This document shows, piece by piece, positions 43,526-51,984 of a stretch of 64,000 nt of DNA; position 1 is the first letter of the stretch; each line of letters starts with the position of its first letter. The notes beneath the pieces were generated by a model. The model had not been told where the DNA came from, searched no databases, and saw only the letters and a program-made list of their open reading frames with translations. Made by a program: the position numbers and the translations under genes. Origin of the DNA: Halostella pelagica (lineage in GTDB: Archaea > Halobacteriota > Halobacteria > Halobacteriales > Natronoarchaeaceae). Location of the stretch: positions 1,178,001 to 1,242,000 of the forward strand of contig CP040678.1 of NCBI GenBank assembly GCA_005954745.1. Direction: 5' to 3'.

Positions 43526-44124
43526 GCGGTTGCCTCTAACGCATTCACCATCTCTACGAACTCCTCCAGGTCGGGGAACGCGTAGATCTCGGCCTCGATC
43601 TCGTAGCTCGGGACGTTCATCTGCGAGTCGAAAAACAGCGCGAGGTCCTCTCCCCCGAGTCCCGCTGTCCGTTCGACGACTTCTCCCGCCGGCGCGTAGA
43701 CGAGTTGCGGCGTGGCGATGTCTATCGTTCGGCCGAGTACGTCGGCCCATCCGTCGATGAACCCGCTCGCCATCATGTTACCGAGTTCTTCGACGGCGCT
43801 TCGGGCCATCTCCCCCGAAACCGAGGACAGGTCGTCGACCATGTCAGAGAGCATGAGCGCCGTGATCTTCTTGGCGCTCGCCTCGGGAAAGAGGATGAGA
43901 ATGTGCCCGTGGGGCGGTTCCATGAGGCGGACGCGGACGCCGACGCGCTTCCCGTCGTCGAGTTGCGCTTTGATGTCCTCGATGTCGATGAAGTTCGTCT
44001 TCGTCACCTCCATCTGGGCGTCCTCGCCCGTGAGTTTGCTCATGTTGTCGGCGACGCCGTTCGTTCCGACTTTGGCCATTTCGTTGATGAAACTCAGCTT
44101 TCGGATGTCGACCTTCAGACTCAT
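43522..44124 (-). CDS. cheC: CheC, CheY-P phosphatase family
   Basis: A 200-residue single-domain CheC. The active-site helix is ARSAVEELGNMMASGFIDGW with the E-x2-N signature, and the second family helix corresponds to RKLSFINEMAKVGTNGVADN at the N terminus. It should remove phosphate from CheY and bind CheD. A strong ribosome binding site GGAGG lies a few bases before the ATG, unlike the leaderless genes around, as expected for an internal operon gene 22 bases after cheA. Confidence 0.93.
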   Translation of the reverse strand: MSLKVDIRKLSFINEMAKVGTNGVADNMSKLTGEDAQMEVTKTNFIDIEDIKAQLDDGKRVGVRVRLMEPPHGHILILFPEASAKKITALMLSDMVDDLSSVSGEMARSAVEELGNMMASGFIDGWADVLGRTIDIATPQLVYAPAGEVVERTAGLGGEDLALFFDSQMNVPSYEIEAEIYAFPDLEEFVEMVNALEATA

Positions 44125-44146
44125 AGTTGCCTCCGTTGGTGTTCTA

Positions 44147-47100
44147 TCATAGTGACTCCACGTCCAGGATGTTCACAACGTCTCCTTCTCCGAGCACTGT
44201 CGCACCGCTCAACCCCGGAATACCGCCCAGAACGCCCTCGTAGGGCTTCACCACGACTTCCTGCTGGCCGCGGACCTGGTCGCATTTGATCGCGACGGGC
44301 CTGATCTCGTCGCGGATGCGAACTATCATCCCGTCGTTGTTCCGACCGCTGCTCGGGGTGTCGAGCGCCTCGCTCAGGCGGAGCAACGGGTACTCTGTCT
44401 CGTCCCGGCGGACGATCTCTTCGCCGTCGACCGTCTCTATCTCGCCGACGGGACCGATCTCCTGGACGTTTTTGATCGGGATCCCGTACTCCTCCTCGCC
44501 GGACTGGACGAACAGAACGTCGGCGATGGCGACGGTGACCGGCAGACGAAGTCGGACTGTCGTCCCCTCGCCGGGGTCGCTCTCGACGTCGACGCTGCCG
44601 TCCAGGTCGGAGACGGTGGTAGCGACGACGTCCATGCCGACGCCGCGACCGCTAACGTCCGTGACCGTCTCGGTCGTTGAGAACCCGGAGTGGAAGATGA
44701 GGTCGTACACCTCGTCGTCGTCCATCTCGGCGAGTTCCTGTTCGTCCGCAACGCCTTCCTCGGCGGCCGACCGGCGGATCCGGTCGACGTCGAGCCCACG
44801 CCCGTCGTCCTCTATCTCGATGACGACTTCGTCGCGTTCGCGTCGCGCCCGAAGCTCTATCGATCCCTCCGGGTCCTTCCCGGCGGTTTCCCGCTCTTCC
44901 GGGGGTTCGATGCCGTGGTCGACCGCGTTGCGAACCAGGTGGACGAGCGGGTCGCCGATGTCGTTGAGGATGCTCCGGTCTATCTCCACGTCGCCGCCGG
45001 TCGTTTCGAACTCGACCTGCTTGTCCTGCTCGCGGGAGATGTCCCGGACGACGCGCGGCAGCCTGTTCGTCACGCTGGAAAGCGGAACGAGTCGGATGTC
45101 CATCACCGTATCCTGAAGTTCGCCGGTGATGTCTTCCAGTTCGTCGAGTTCGTCGTCGAGCACCGCGAGCGACTCGCCGCGTTCGATCGCCCGGCGGAGG
45201 CGGACGCGACTCGTGACCATCCCTTCGACGAGGTTCATCAGGTTGTCGATGTCCTCGACGTCGACCCGGACGGACTGCACGTCGTCGGTGCCGGACGACG
45301 ACCCGCTCTGGTCGATCGCGGCGCGCGAACCGTCGTCCCGTTCGTCGCCACCGGCGCTCGACCCGCCTTTCGCGTTCTCGTCGCCGGCCGCGGTCGACGC
45401 CTCGGCGACGCCGGAGTCGGCCGCACCGCTCGCGTCGGCGTCGGTTTCGGGGGAATCGAACCCTTCGAACTGTTCGTCCGCGACCGATCCCGTGTCGACT
45501 ACGGATCCGGTGTCGTCGATGTCCACGTCGCCGAATCCGCCGGTGTCGACGGCGTCGCCCGCCGCGCTGTCGTCGTCGTCGCTCGCCGAGTCGTCCTCGG
45601 GGACCGACGCGTCCGCGGCGTCATCAGTCGTGGTCGCGGCGGTCGTCGTCTCCGTCTCTTCGAGGGCGTCTGAGAGCGCGGATTCGCCGGAACTCGACCC
45701 GGCGTCCGCGTCTCCAGTCCCGTCGTCGCTCTCGGCCGCTCCGCCGAAGTCGATATCCCCGAGGGCGTCGTCGGGGTCCGTCTCGTCGGCGTGTCCGTCT
45801 CCGTCCCCGCTCTCTTCCCCGTCGCCGAGGCCGAGGTCGCCCAGCGAGGGTTCGCCGGAACTCGTCCCGGCGGCGTCCGCGCTCAGGCCGCTGTCGTCAC
45901 CGCTCGCCTCCGCATCGTCGCTTGCGGTCACGCCGTCAGCGGCGGGGTCGTCAGTACCGCCGCTTGCGGTCACGTCGTCAGTCGCGTCCTCCTCACCGAA
46001 CGCAACGTCGCCGAACGCGTCCCCCGCCTCGGAGGTCGCGTCGTCGTCTAACAGGTCGCCCTCCACGTCGACGTTGCCGGCGAGGCCATCCTCGATGCCG
46101 TCGGAGATGTCTTCGTCGCCGTCGAACGGTTCGAAGTCGTCGTCGTCCGCCTCCTCCCCGATCAGTTCGTCGAAGCCCACTTCGTCGTCTTCGTCCAGTT
46201 CGTCGAACTCCAGTTCGTCGAGTTCGTCCTGCAGTTCGTCGAAGCCGACCGGGTCGACTTCCTCCTGCAGTTCGGCGAACGTACTCGACGCGTCTTCGAC
46301 CTCGTCGTCCGCTTCAGGGGACGACTCGGCCTCGTCGGCGTCGGCGGCTTCGACCGTCGTCTCGGTGTCGTCGACGAGCGAGTCGTCGGCGCTGTCGTCC
46401 GCGCCCGACGATATCTCTGGATCGGCGTCGATGTCGGCGAACGACCCGGCTTCGCCGAGGTCGTCCAACCCCTCCATGTCGTCTACCTCGTCGACCATGT
46501 CGTCTAGGTCGTCGAACTGGTCGACTTCGTCGTCCTCCAGCAGTTCGTCGACGGACATATCGTCCGCCGCCTCGTCGTCTGCGGGTTCGTCGTCCGCATC
46601 CGCGTCGACCGCGGCGGCCGCATCCGACTCGTCCGCCGCTGCGGCCGAGGCGGCGACCTCCGTCGCGCCCGTGATGATCGCGTCGTCGACGGCGTCGACG
46701 GGTTCGAGCGCCGCGCTAATGGCTGTCTCGCCGACGGGGCTCGCGAACGCGGCGTCGAAGACGCCGCCGTAGTCGCCGCCCTCGATGTCTGGCTCCGGCG
46801 GGTCGGTCCCGAGCAGGTCGAACGCGTCCCGGAGCGCTTCGACGACGCGCACGCCGTTGCTGTCCCCGCCGTCCTCGGCGATGTCGAGGCGCACGTGGTA
46901 AACGTCGTGGGCGCTGTCTGCGGGCGTGTTCACCGCCGACAACAGGTCCTCGACCGTGGACTCGGTGGGAGCCGTTATCCCGGCGGTAGCGCCGTCCGCC
47001 TCGGCGCGGAGTTCGTCGATGACGGCCGACGGGTCGGTCTGCGGTTCGCCGTGGCGGCGCACCTCGTCGACCATCTCTTCGAGGAGGTCGACCCCGTCGA

Positions 47101-47362
47101 ACACCTGGTCCATCAGGGCCGGCGTGACCGGTTCGCCTCCGCTCCGGACTGTTTCGAGGAGGTCCTCCAACGCGTGCGCGAGGTTGCTCGCGTCGGTGAA
47201 ACCCATTGCGCCGCTGTTGCCCTTGAGTGTGTGGGCGGTTCGGAATATCTCCTCCATCGCCGCCTCGTCGTCGGGATCGTTTTCGAGGCGCAACAGCGCG
47301 TTGTTCAGTGCCGTGATGTTCTCTTCGCTTTCCTGAACGAAGTCTCGGACGTACTCATCCAT
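44147..47362 (-). CDS. cheA: Chemotaxis histidine kinase CheA with an exceptionally long acidic linker
   Basis: Autophosphorylates from ATP and donates to CheY and CheB. At 1071 residues it is far longer than usual. Hpt domain 1-110 with phospho-His44 in FRTAHTLKGNSGAMGF; a CheY-binding-like region about 130-230; an Asp/Ser/Ala/Glu-rich linker about 234-690; dimerisation helices from about 695; ATPase with LVHLVRNAVDHGIEPPEE (near 806), EDDGRGLDVDRI and GRGVGMDVV (near 904); CheW-like domain about 935-1071 ending VNILDVESL. ATG 47362 overlaps the cheB end by eight bases. The linker probably explains the GC-rich antisense open frame opposite. Confidence 0.95.
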   Translation of the reverse strand: MDEYVRDFVQESEENITALNNALLRLENDPDDEAAMEEIFRTAHTLKGNSGAMGFTDASNLAHALEDLLETVRSGGEPVTPALMDQVFDGVDLLEEMVDEVRRHGEPQTDPSAVIDELRAEADGATAGITAPTESTVEDLLSAVNTPADSAHDVYHVRLDIAEDGGDSNGVRVVEALRDAFDLLGTDPPEPDIEGGDYGGVFDAAFASPVGETAISAALEPVDAVDDAIITGATEVAASAAAADESDAAAAVDADADDEPADDEAADDMSVDELLEDDEVDQFDDLDDMVDEVDDMEGLDDLGEAGSFADIDADPEISSGADDSADDSLVDDTETTVEAADADEAESSPEADDEVEDASSTFAELQEEVDPVGFDELQDELDELEFDELDEDDEVGFDELIGEEADDDDFEPFDGDEDISDGIEDGLAGNVDVEGDLLDDDATSEAGDAFGDVAFGEEDATDDVTASGGTDDPAADGVTASDDAEASGDDSGLSADAAGTSSGEPSLGDLGLGDGEESGDGDGHADETDPDDALGDIDFGGAAESDDGTGDADAGSSSGESALSDALEETETTTAATTTDDAADASVPEDDSASDDDDSAAGDAVDTGGFGDVDIDDTGSVVDTGSVADEQFEGFDSPETDADASGAADSGVAEASTAAGDENAKGGSSAGGDERDDGSRAAIDQSGSSSGTDDVQSVRVDVEDIDNLMNLVEGMVTSRVRLRRAIERGESLAVLDDELDELEDITGELQDTVMDIRLVPLSSVTNRLPRVVRDISREQDKQVEFETTGGDVEIDRSILNDIGDPLVHLVRNAVDHGIEPPEERETAGKDPEGSIELRARRERDEVVIEIEDDGRGLDVDRIRRSAAEEGVADEQELAEMDDDEVYDLIFHSGFSTTETVTDVSGRGVGMDVVATTVSDLDGSVDVESDPGEGTTVRLRLPVTVAIADVLFVQSGEEEYGIPIKNVQEIGPVGEIETVDGEEIVRRDETEYPLLRLSEALDTPSSGRNNDGMIVRIRDEIRPVAIKCDQVRGQQEVVVKPYEGVLGGIPGLSGATVLGEGDVVNILDVESL

Positions 47363-48653
47363 CGGTATCACTCTCCGCGGTAGCGGCGTCGACAATGCCC
47401 TGCGAGATGTCGTCCGCCCCGAGGACACTGTCGACGCATCCTGTTTTGATGGCCTGCTGCGGGATGCCGAACACCGGACTCGACGCTTCGTCCTGAGCGA
47501 TCGTCTTCCCACCCGCCTGCTGTATCGCCTCGATGCCGGCGGCACCGTCGCTGCCCATGCCGGTCAGGGCGACGCCGACGAGCGGGGTCGTGACGGCGTT
47601 GGCCGCCGACTCCATCGTCACGTCGATAGCGGGACGGACACCGTGGCGGCGGTCGCTTCGCGTCAACCGAAGCCGCAGTTCGTCACCGTCCTCTTCGGCC
47701 ACGCGCATGTGGTATTCGCCCTTAGCGATGATCGCCTCGCCGGGTCCGACGCGGGTCCCGTGGGTCGCCTCCCGGACGTCGTACGCGGAAAGCGGGTCCA
47801 GTCGAGCGGCGAGACGGTCGGTGAAACTCGCCGGCATGTGCTGGACGACGAGCACCCGCGCCTTCAGGTCCGCCGGGAGTTCGTAGAGTATCCGTTCGAC
47901 GATTTTCGGGCCGCCCGTCGACGCCCCGACGACGATCGTGGGGTACTCTGGCGCGATACGATCGCCACTGGTAGTGACCCGGTCGGCGTTGGCTGGTTCT
48001 GTCGTCGAGATGGTGGGTCCGCCCGCCGAATCGGTTGTCGTCGGGCCGGTGGCCACGGTTTCGGTCGTCGTATCCGTCGGCGCTTTCCGCTCGGTCGACC
48101 CCGTCGCCGCCGTGCCGGTGGAAGCCGTCTCGGCGGCCGCCGCCTCAGCAGAGACCGCGTCCGCAGTCGCTGCTTCGGCGGTCGTTGCGTCGTCGTTCGT
48201 CGTCTCCCGACCGGACATCGCGGCCGTCCGAGTCGATAGCCGCTGGGCGATCACGGAGGAGATGTCGGCGCGCTCGACGGCGTCGAGCGCTTCGATCAGG
48301 CGCTCCTCCAGTTCGGCGATGTCCGTCTTCGTTCCGTCGCCGGCTTTCGCCATGAAGTCGACGGCACCTTTCGACAGCGCTTCGAACGTCGCGTCAGCGC
48401 CGTCATCAGTGTGTGCAGACAGCATCAGGATACGCGTCGGGTTCGACGACATAATGCAATCTACGGCCTCGATGCCGTCCATCCCCGGCATCTCGACGTC
48501 CATCGTGACGAGGTCGGGGTCGTGTTCCTCGACGGCGTCTACGGCGGTCTCGCCGTCCGCTGCTCGGTGGACCTCGTAGCCGTGTTTCGACAGGATGTTG
48601 CCGATCACAGTCCGCATGAACTGCGAGTCATCGACAACGAGGACGCTGGTCAT
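47355..48653 (-). CDS. cheB: Protein-glutamate methylesterase/deamidase
   Basis: Response-regulator-controlled esterase that resets receptors; 432 residues. Receiver domain 1-125 with acidic pocket Asp8/Asp9 and phospho-Asp52 (TMDVEMPGMDG). Catalytic domain about 240-425 with Ser in GASTGGPKIV, His in VQHMPASFTDRLA and Asp in GMGSDGAAG, forming the intact triad. The interdomain linker (about 145-235) is Thr/Ala-rich and longer than the family norm. The ATG overlaps the cheY stop (ATGA). Confidence 0.95.
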   Translation of the reverse strand: MTSVLVVDDSQFMRTVIGNILSKHGYEVHRAADGETAVDAVEEHDPDLVTMDVEMPGMDGIEAVDCIMSSNPTRILMLSAHTDDGADATFEALSKGAVDFMAKAGDGTKTDIAELEERLIEALDAVERADISSVIAQRLSTRTAAMSGRETTNDDATTAEAATADAVSAEAAAAETASTGTAATGSTERKAPTDTTTETVATGPTTTDSAGGPTISTTEPANADRVTTSGDRIAPEYPTIVVGASTGGPKIVERILYELPADLKARVLVVQHMPASFTDRLAARLDPLSAYDVREATHGTRVGPGEAIIAKGEYHMRVAEEDGDELRLRLTRSDRRHGVRPAIDVTMESAANAVTTPLVGVALTGMGSDGAAGIEAIQQAGGKTIAQDEASSPVFGIPQQAIKTGCVDSVLGADDISQGIVDAATAESDTDG

Positions 48654-49012
48654 GCCGGGACGACGTCTTTGAGAGCCTTTCTGACGCTCGGCTCCTCGAA
48701 CGGCTTCGTTACGTACCCGTCTGCGCCCGCCTTCACGGCGAGTTTCATCTTCTCGCGCTGGCCGACGCTAGTACACATGATGACGCGCGAATCGGGATCG
48801 AGTTTCTTGATGGCGGCCGTCGCCTTGATCCCGTTACATTTCGGCATCACGATGTCCATCATGACGATGTCCGGATTCTGTTCTTTGTACAGTTTCACCG
48901 CTTCGGCACCGTTGGACGCCTCTCCGACGATGTGGTAATCGTCTTCTAGTATCTGTCTGAGTAGATTCCGCATAAAATGAGAGTCGTCCACGATGAGTAC
49001 CCCAGTCGACAT
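48650..49012 (-). CDS. cheY: Chemotaxis response regulator
   Basis: Single receiver domain, 120 residues. Conserved Asp9, Asp10, phospho-acceptor Asp53 (MMDIVMPKCNG), Thr81 and Lys103 (VTKPFEEP) are all present. Phospho-CheY controls archaellum rotation, through adaptor CheF in haloarchaea (not in this window). First gene of the cheY-B-A-C-C-D-R series, with its own promoter. Confidence 0.95.
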   Translation of the reverse strand: MSTGVLIVDDSHFMRNLLRQILEDDYHIVGEASNGAEAVKLYKEQNPDIVMMDIVMPKCNGIKATAAIKKLDPDSRVIMCTSVGQREKMKLAVKAGADGYVTKPFEEPSVRKALKDVVPA

Positions 49013-49050
49013 TCAGTTGATACACCAGAAATCGCTTATCCCAGTGGAAC

Positions 49051-49060
49051 CATAAATGCT
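49051..49060 (-). promoter_or_regulatory. TATA box of the cheY operon with an upstream inverted repeat
   Basis: Minus strand AGCATTTATG, initiation expected near 49030, before the cheY ATG at 49012. Just upstream, CATTATC (49068-49074) and GATAATG (49081-49087) form a perfect seven-base dyad separated by six bases, placed where an activator or repressor could act. Confidence 0.55.
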
Positions 49061-49155
49061 GTCGCCCCATTATCGGGACTGATAATGCCCGCAACGGCCG
49101 GGACGCCCGAAGTAACGCGGCGAGAACAGGGAGAACGTATCCGGCACTGCCGCGC

Positions 49156-49728
49156 TCAATTCGCGTTGTCGAGGAGGCGGTCGGGGTTGAGAATAGAGAT
49201 TCGCTCGACTGTGGCCGGGTCGTCCTCGCTCCCGTCGTTGTCGTCCGGTATCTCGACGACTGCCTTGACGAGGTCACCAGCAGGCATTCCGAACTCGGCG
49301 TCGTCCCGGCGGATCTGACTGACGGGGAACGACTCGACGCCCTCCACGGTGTCGATGCGGACGCTCGCGCTCTGTTTGTCAGCCGACCGGTCGAACACCA
49401 CGATCCGCTGGTTCGCTTCGCTCTCGACCGGTTCCGAGACGGGCAGAAGCTTTCGCGGGTCGATGACGGCCGTGATGTCGCCGCGCATGTCCATGATACC
49501 GTCGACCGCCTCCCCGGATCGGGGGACGCGGGTCCGTTCTCCCACTTCGACGATGTTTCGAACCTCGCCGACATCGAGCCCGTATCGCTGTTCGCCGAGG
49601 CTGAAAACGAGAACGCGTTCGTGCTCTTCTTGCTCTTCGTCTCCCCCGTCGCCGTCCCGCTCCGTGTTCTCTTCCTCCAACCCGATGTCGTCGACGCCGA
49701 GTAGTTCTTCCGGGAGATCGGTAGACAT
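49156..49728 (-). CDS. cheW: CheW coupling protein
   Basis: Links receptors to CheA; 190 residues. An acidic N-terminal leader (about 1-40) precedes the CheW fold, beginning RVLVFSLGEQRYGLDVGEV, with VPRSGEAVDGIMDMRGDITAVIDPR split by conserved Gly residues and FDRSADKQSASVRIDTVEGV. ATG 49728 is preferred; the frame extends upstream to 49863 but overlaps the divergent cheW-like gene. It faces away from that gene, which has its own start at 49846. Confidence 0.92.
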   Translation of the reverse strand: MSTDLPEELLGVDDIGLEEENTERDGDGGDEEQEEHERVLVFSLGEQRYGLDVGEVRNIVEVGERTRVPRSGEAVDGIMDMRGDITAVIDPRKLLPVSEPVESEANQRIVVFDRSADKQSASVRIDTVEGVESFPVSQIRRDDAEFGMPAGDLVKAVVEIPDDNDGSEDDPATVERISILNPDRLLDNAN

Positions 49729-49845
49729 TGAGTGTAACGTATTCGCGGACAGATACAAAAACGTTGACCTCGACCCGTCCGGACAGTTCCACGAACCGAT
49801 CGACAGAAGAGAAAGTTCACGTACCGCCCAAACGACGGGAGTCGT

Positions 49846-50277
49846 ATGAGCGAGGACCGCCAAATGCTTCTCTTCGAACTCGGCGACGACCGCTACTGCG
49901 TGGAACTAAAGCGGGTGACGAACGTCGTCGAATGTGGTTCCTTACAGTCGGTCGATTCCGACCCGGAGTTTCTGGCCGGCCGAATGGACGTCCGTAGCGA
50001 GACGCTCCGCGTGATCGACCTGAAACATCTATTCGGCGTCACCGCGGCCGTCAGACACACCGGGGAGATCGACAACGCCGAACACGTCGTCGTCTTTAAC
50101 TCCCGGTCCGGCGGTGACGTCGACGCTTGGCTCGTCGACGAGGTACGGAACTCTGTCTCCGTCGACGACGACACCGTCCTGTCGGCGTCCGGTCCGATGG
50201 CGCACGTCGAGGGGACCGTCCAAACTGACCACGGGGAAACAGTGTGGGTCGACGCCGACGCGATCAACGGGATCTGA
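49846..50277 (+). CDS. cheW: Second, divergent CheW-like protein
   Basis: A compact 143-residue CheW domain without acidic leader: MLLFELGDDRYCVELKRVTN, FLAGRMDVRSETLRVIDLKH, VVVFNSRSGGDVDAWLVDEV. The loop that is usually L/I-RG in canonical CheW is MDVRSE here, so receptor or kinase binding may differ. It is separated by a 117-base divergent promoter region from the other cheW. Confidence 0.88.
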   Translation: MSEDRQMLLFELGDDRYCVELKRVTNVVECGSLQSVDSDPEFLAGRMDVRSETLRVIDLKHLFGVTAAVRHTGEIDNAEHVVVFNSRSGGDVDAWLVDEVRNSVSVDDDTVLSASGPMAHVEGTVQTDHGETVWVDADAINGI

Positions 50278-50318
50278 CGGTCTTCGTAACCTATCTCGCG
50301 GCCGGAAGATTCAACTAT

Positions 50319-50329
50319 GATAATTTAAT
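50319..50329 (+). promoter_or_regulatory. TATA box of winged-helix gene
   Basis: AT-rich GATAATTTAAT run centred about 20-24 bases before the ATG at 50344, consistent with a leaderless transcript. Confidence 0.5.
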
Positions 50330-50343
50330 ACTTTCCCGAAAGG

Positions 50344-50703
50344 ATGGCCGCTACGAAACTCGGAACCGACGAAACGGACTCGCACGTTCTTCTCTCCGCG
50401 CTAGGGAGCAAATACAGCGTCGAGATCCTCCACGCCACCCAATCACCGACCTCCGCTCAGAAACTAAGCGACGAGTTGGATGTCCCTATCGCGACATGTT
50501 ACCGACGCATCGAGGAACTCGTCGACGCCGGCCTGCTCGAATGCGAGGGTCGGAAACTATCCGAGGAGGGCCGTCGAACGAACGTCTATCGTCGGACACT
50601 CGACGAACTCTCGATCGACCTCACGCCCGATGCTCCGACGATCACTCGCGAGGAACGGTCGGAGGCGAAAAACCACATTCAGGACCAGATCGACAGGGAG
50701 TAG
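50344..50703 (+). CDS. Winged-helix (ArsR-like) transcription regulator
   Basis: A 119-residue DNA-binding protein. The HTH is AQKLSDELDVPIATCYRRIEEL (shown in part: LSDELDVPIATCYRRI) preceded by LLSALGSKYSVEILHATQ and followed by a wing, LLECEGRKLSEEGRRTNVYR. No metal or ligand-binding motif is seen. Its position between cheW and the queDEC genes does not identify its targets. Confidence 0.8.
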   Translation: MAATKLGTDETDSHVLLSALGSKYSVEILHATQSPTSAQKLSDELDVPIATCYRRIEELVDAGLLECEGRKLSEEGRRTNVYRRTLDELSIDLTPDAPTITREERSEAKNHIQDQIDRE

Positions 50704-50737
50704 GAAGTCCTAAGTATTCTCTGAATAAACTCTGGGT

Positions 50738-51193
50738 ATGACTCAGCCGACCGACGAGCCCCCGGCCCGCGACCTCGACGCGGGCGAACGCGTCCTGTAC
50801 GTCGGGCGTGATCGGCCGATCAGGATCAGTACTGGACATCGGATTCTCCACCACGACGGCAAATGTAGCCGGCCCCACGGCCACAACTACGAGGTCACCG
50901 TTCGCGTCGTCGGGGAGGTGACCGCCGAGGGGTGGGTCGTCGACAAAGGAGATATTACTGAGGTAATATCAGAGTGGGACCATCGGTTTCTGGTCGAGGA
51001 GGGCGATCCGCTCGTCGAAGCGTTCGCATCGTCGGGTGACGACGACGGCGTGGTCGTTCTCGACCACCCGCCGACCGCCGAGGTGATGAGCCTCGTTCTC
51101 GAACGACGCCTCGTCGACCGCTTGCCCGACAACGTAAGCGAGGTTTCGGTGCGAGTCCGCGAAACGGCGGAACTCTGCGGCGGAGGCTTCTGA
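50738..51193 (+). CDS. queD: 6-carboxytetrahydropterin synthase (preQ0 pathway)
   Basis: Converts dihydroneopterin triphosphate to 6-carboxytetrahydropterin, an early step to preQ0, used for archaeosine in tRNA. It is 151 residues long with zinc ligands His34 (STGHRI) and His47/His49 (PHGHNY), catalytic Cys43 in KCSRPHGH, and the C-terminal Glu in VRVRETAELC. A possible TATA, TAAGTATTCT (50711-50720), precedes the ATG. The stop lies one base before the queE GTG. Confidence 0.94.
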   Translation: MTQPTDEPPARDLDAGERVLYVGRDRPIRISTGHRILHHDGKCSRPHGHNYEVTVRVVGEVTAEGWVVDKGDITEVISEWDHRFLVEEGDPLVEAFASSGDDDGVVVLDHPPTAEVMSLVLERRLVDRLPDNVSEVSVRVRETAELCGGGF

Positions 51194-51194
51194 C

Positions 51195-51959
51195 GTGCCC
51201 GTAAGCAGCGACCCCGGATCTGATTCCGACGCCGCGGGGGACCTCCCGGTCAACGAACTGTTCTACTCGCTTCAGGGCGAGGGGAAACTCGCCGGTGTCC
51301 CCACGGTGTTCATCCGGACCAGCGGCTGTAACCTCAGGTGCTGGTACTGCGACTCCTATCACACCTCCTGGGAACCGACCCACGCCGCGATGGACGTAGA
51401 CGGGGTCCTCGACGACGTGCGCTCGCACGGCGACGCGGACCACGTCGTTCTCACCGGCGGCGAACCGATGATGCACGAGGCGTCCGTCCGCCTGCTCGAA
51501 CGACTCGACGACGCCGGCTACCACGTCACCGTGGAGACGAACGGAACGATCTACCGCGACGCCCCGATCGACCTGGCAAGCATCAGTCCGAAACTGCAAA
51601 ACAGCACGCCCACGGCCGACCGGGACCCGAAGGGCGAGGGCGAGTGGGCCGAACGACACGAAGACCGGCGGATCGATACGGATGCGCTCGCGGACCTCGT
51701 GGAAACCTACGACTTCCAGTTGAAGTTCGTCGTCACCGAAGCGTCGGACATGCCGGAGGTGAACGACCTGGTCGCCCGGATACGGGAGGTCGCTGACGCT
51801 CCCGTCCGGGACGACGACGTGCTCCTCATGCCGGAAGGCGCGACGCGGAAGCGCCTGAACGAGACTCGCGAGCGCGTCGCCGAACTCGCTATGGACCACG
51901 GCTACCGCTACACTCCGCGGCTTCACGTCGACCTCTGGAACGACGCGCCGGAAACGTAA
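51195..51959 (+). CDS. queE: 7-carboxy-7-deazaguanine synthase (radical SAM)
   Basis: Radical SAM enzyme (254 residues) that rearranges carboxytetrahydropterin to 7-carboxy-7-deazaguanine. The cluster motif is CNLRCWYC with Cys45, Cys49 and Cys52 (C-x3-C-x2-C), preceded by NELFYSLQGEGKLAGVPTVF; the SAM-binding TGGEPMM and ISPKLQNS motifs are also present. Translation begins with GTG 51195 one base after the queD stop, indicating cotranscription. Confidence 0.95.
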   Translation: MPVSSDPGSDSDAAGDLPVNELFYSLQGEGKLAGVPTVFIRTSGCNLRCWYCDSYHTSWEPTHAAMDVDGVLDDVRSHGDADHVVLTGGEPMMHEASVRLLERLDDAGYHVTVETNGTIYRDAPIDLASISPKLQNSTPTADRDPKGEGEWAERHEDRRIDTDALADLVETYDFQLKFVVTEASDMPEVNDLVARIREVADAPVRDDDVLLMPEGATRKRLNETRERVAELAMDHGYRYTPRLHVDLWNDAPET

Positions 51960-51984
51960 CGACCGTTTGCTCGCTTCCCCAAAC

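Noticed and set aside
45126-46772. 548-codon plus-strand open frame opposite cheA
   Set aside because: It is Ser/Pro/Ala-rich antisense of the acidic CheA linker; codon bias of Asp/Ser/Glu-rich sequence produces such frames. No domain or promoter is present.
50704-50737. preQ0-type riboswitch before queD
   Set aside because: The space is only 34 bases and the pathway genes have promoter-like AT elements; no aptamer-like structure fits.
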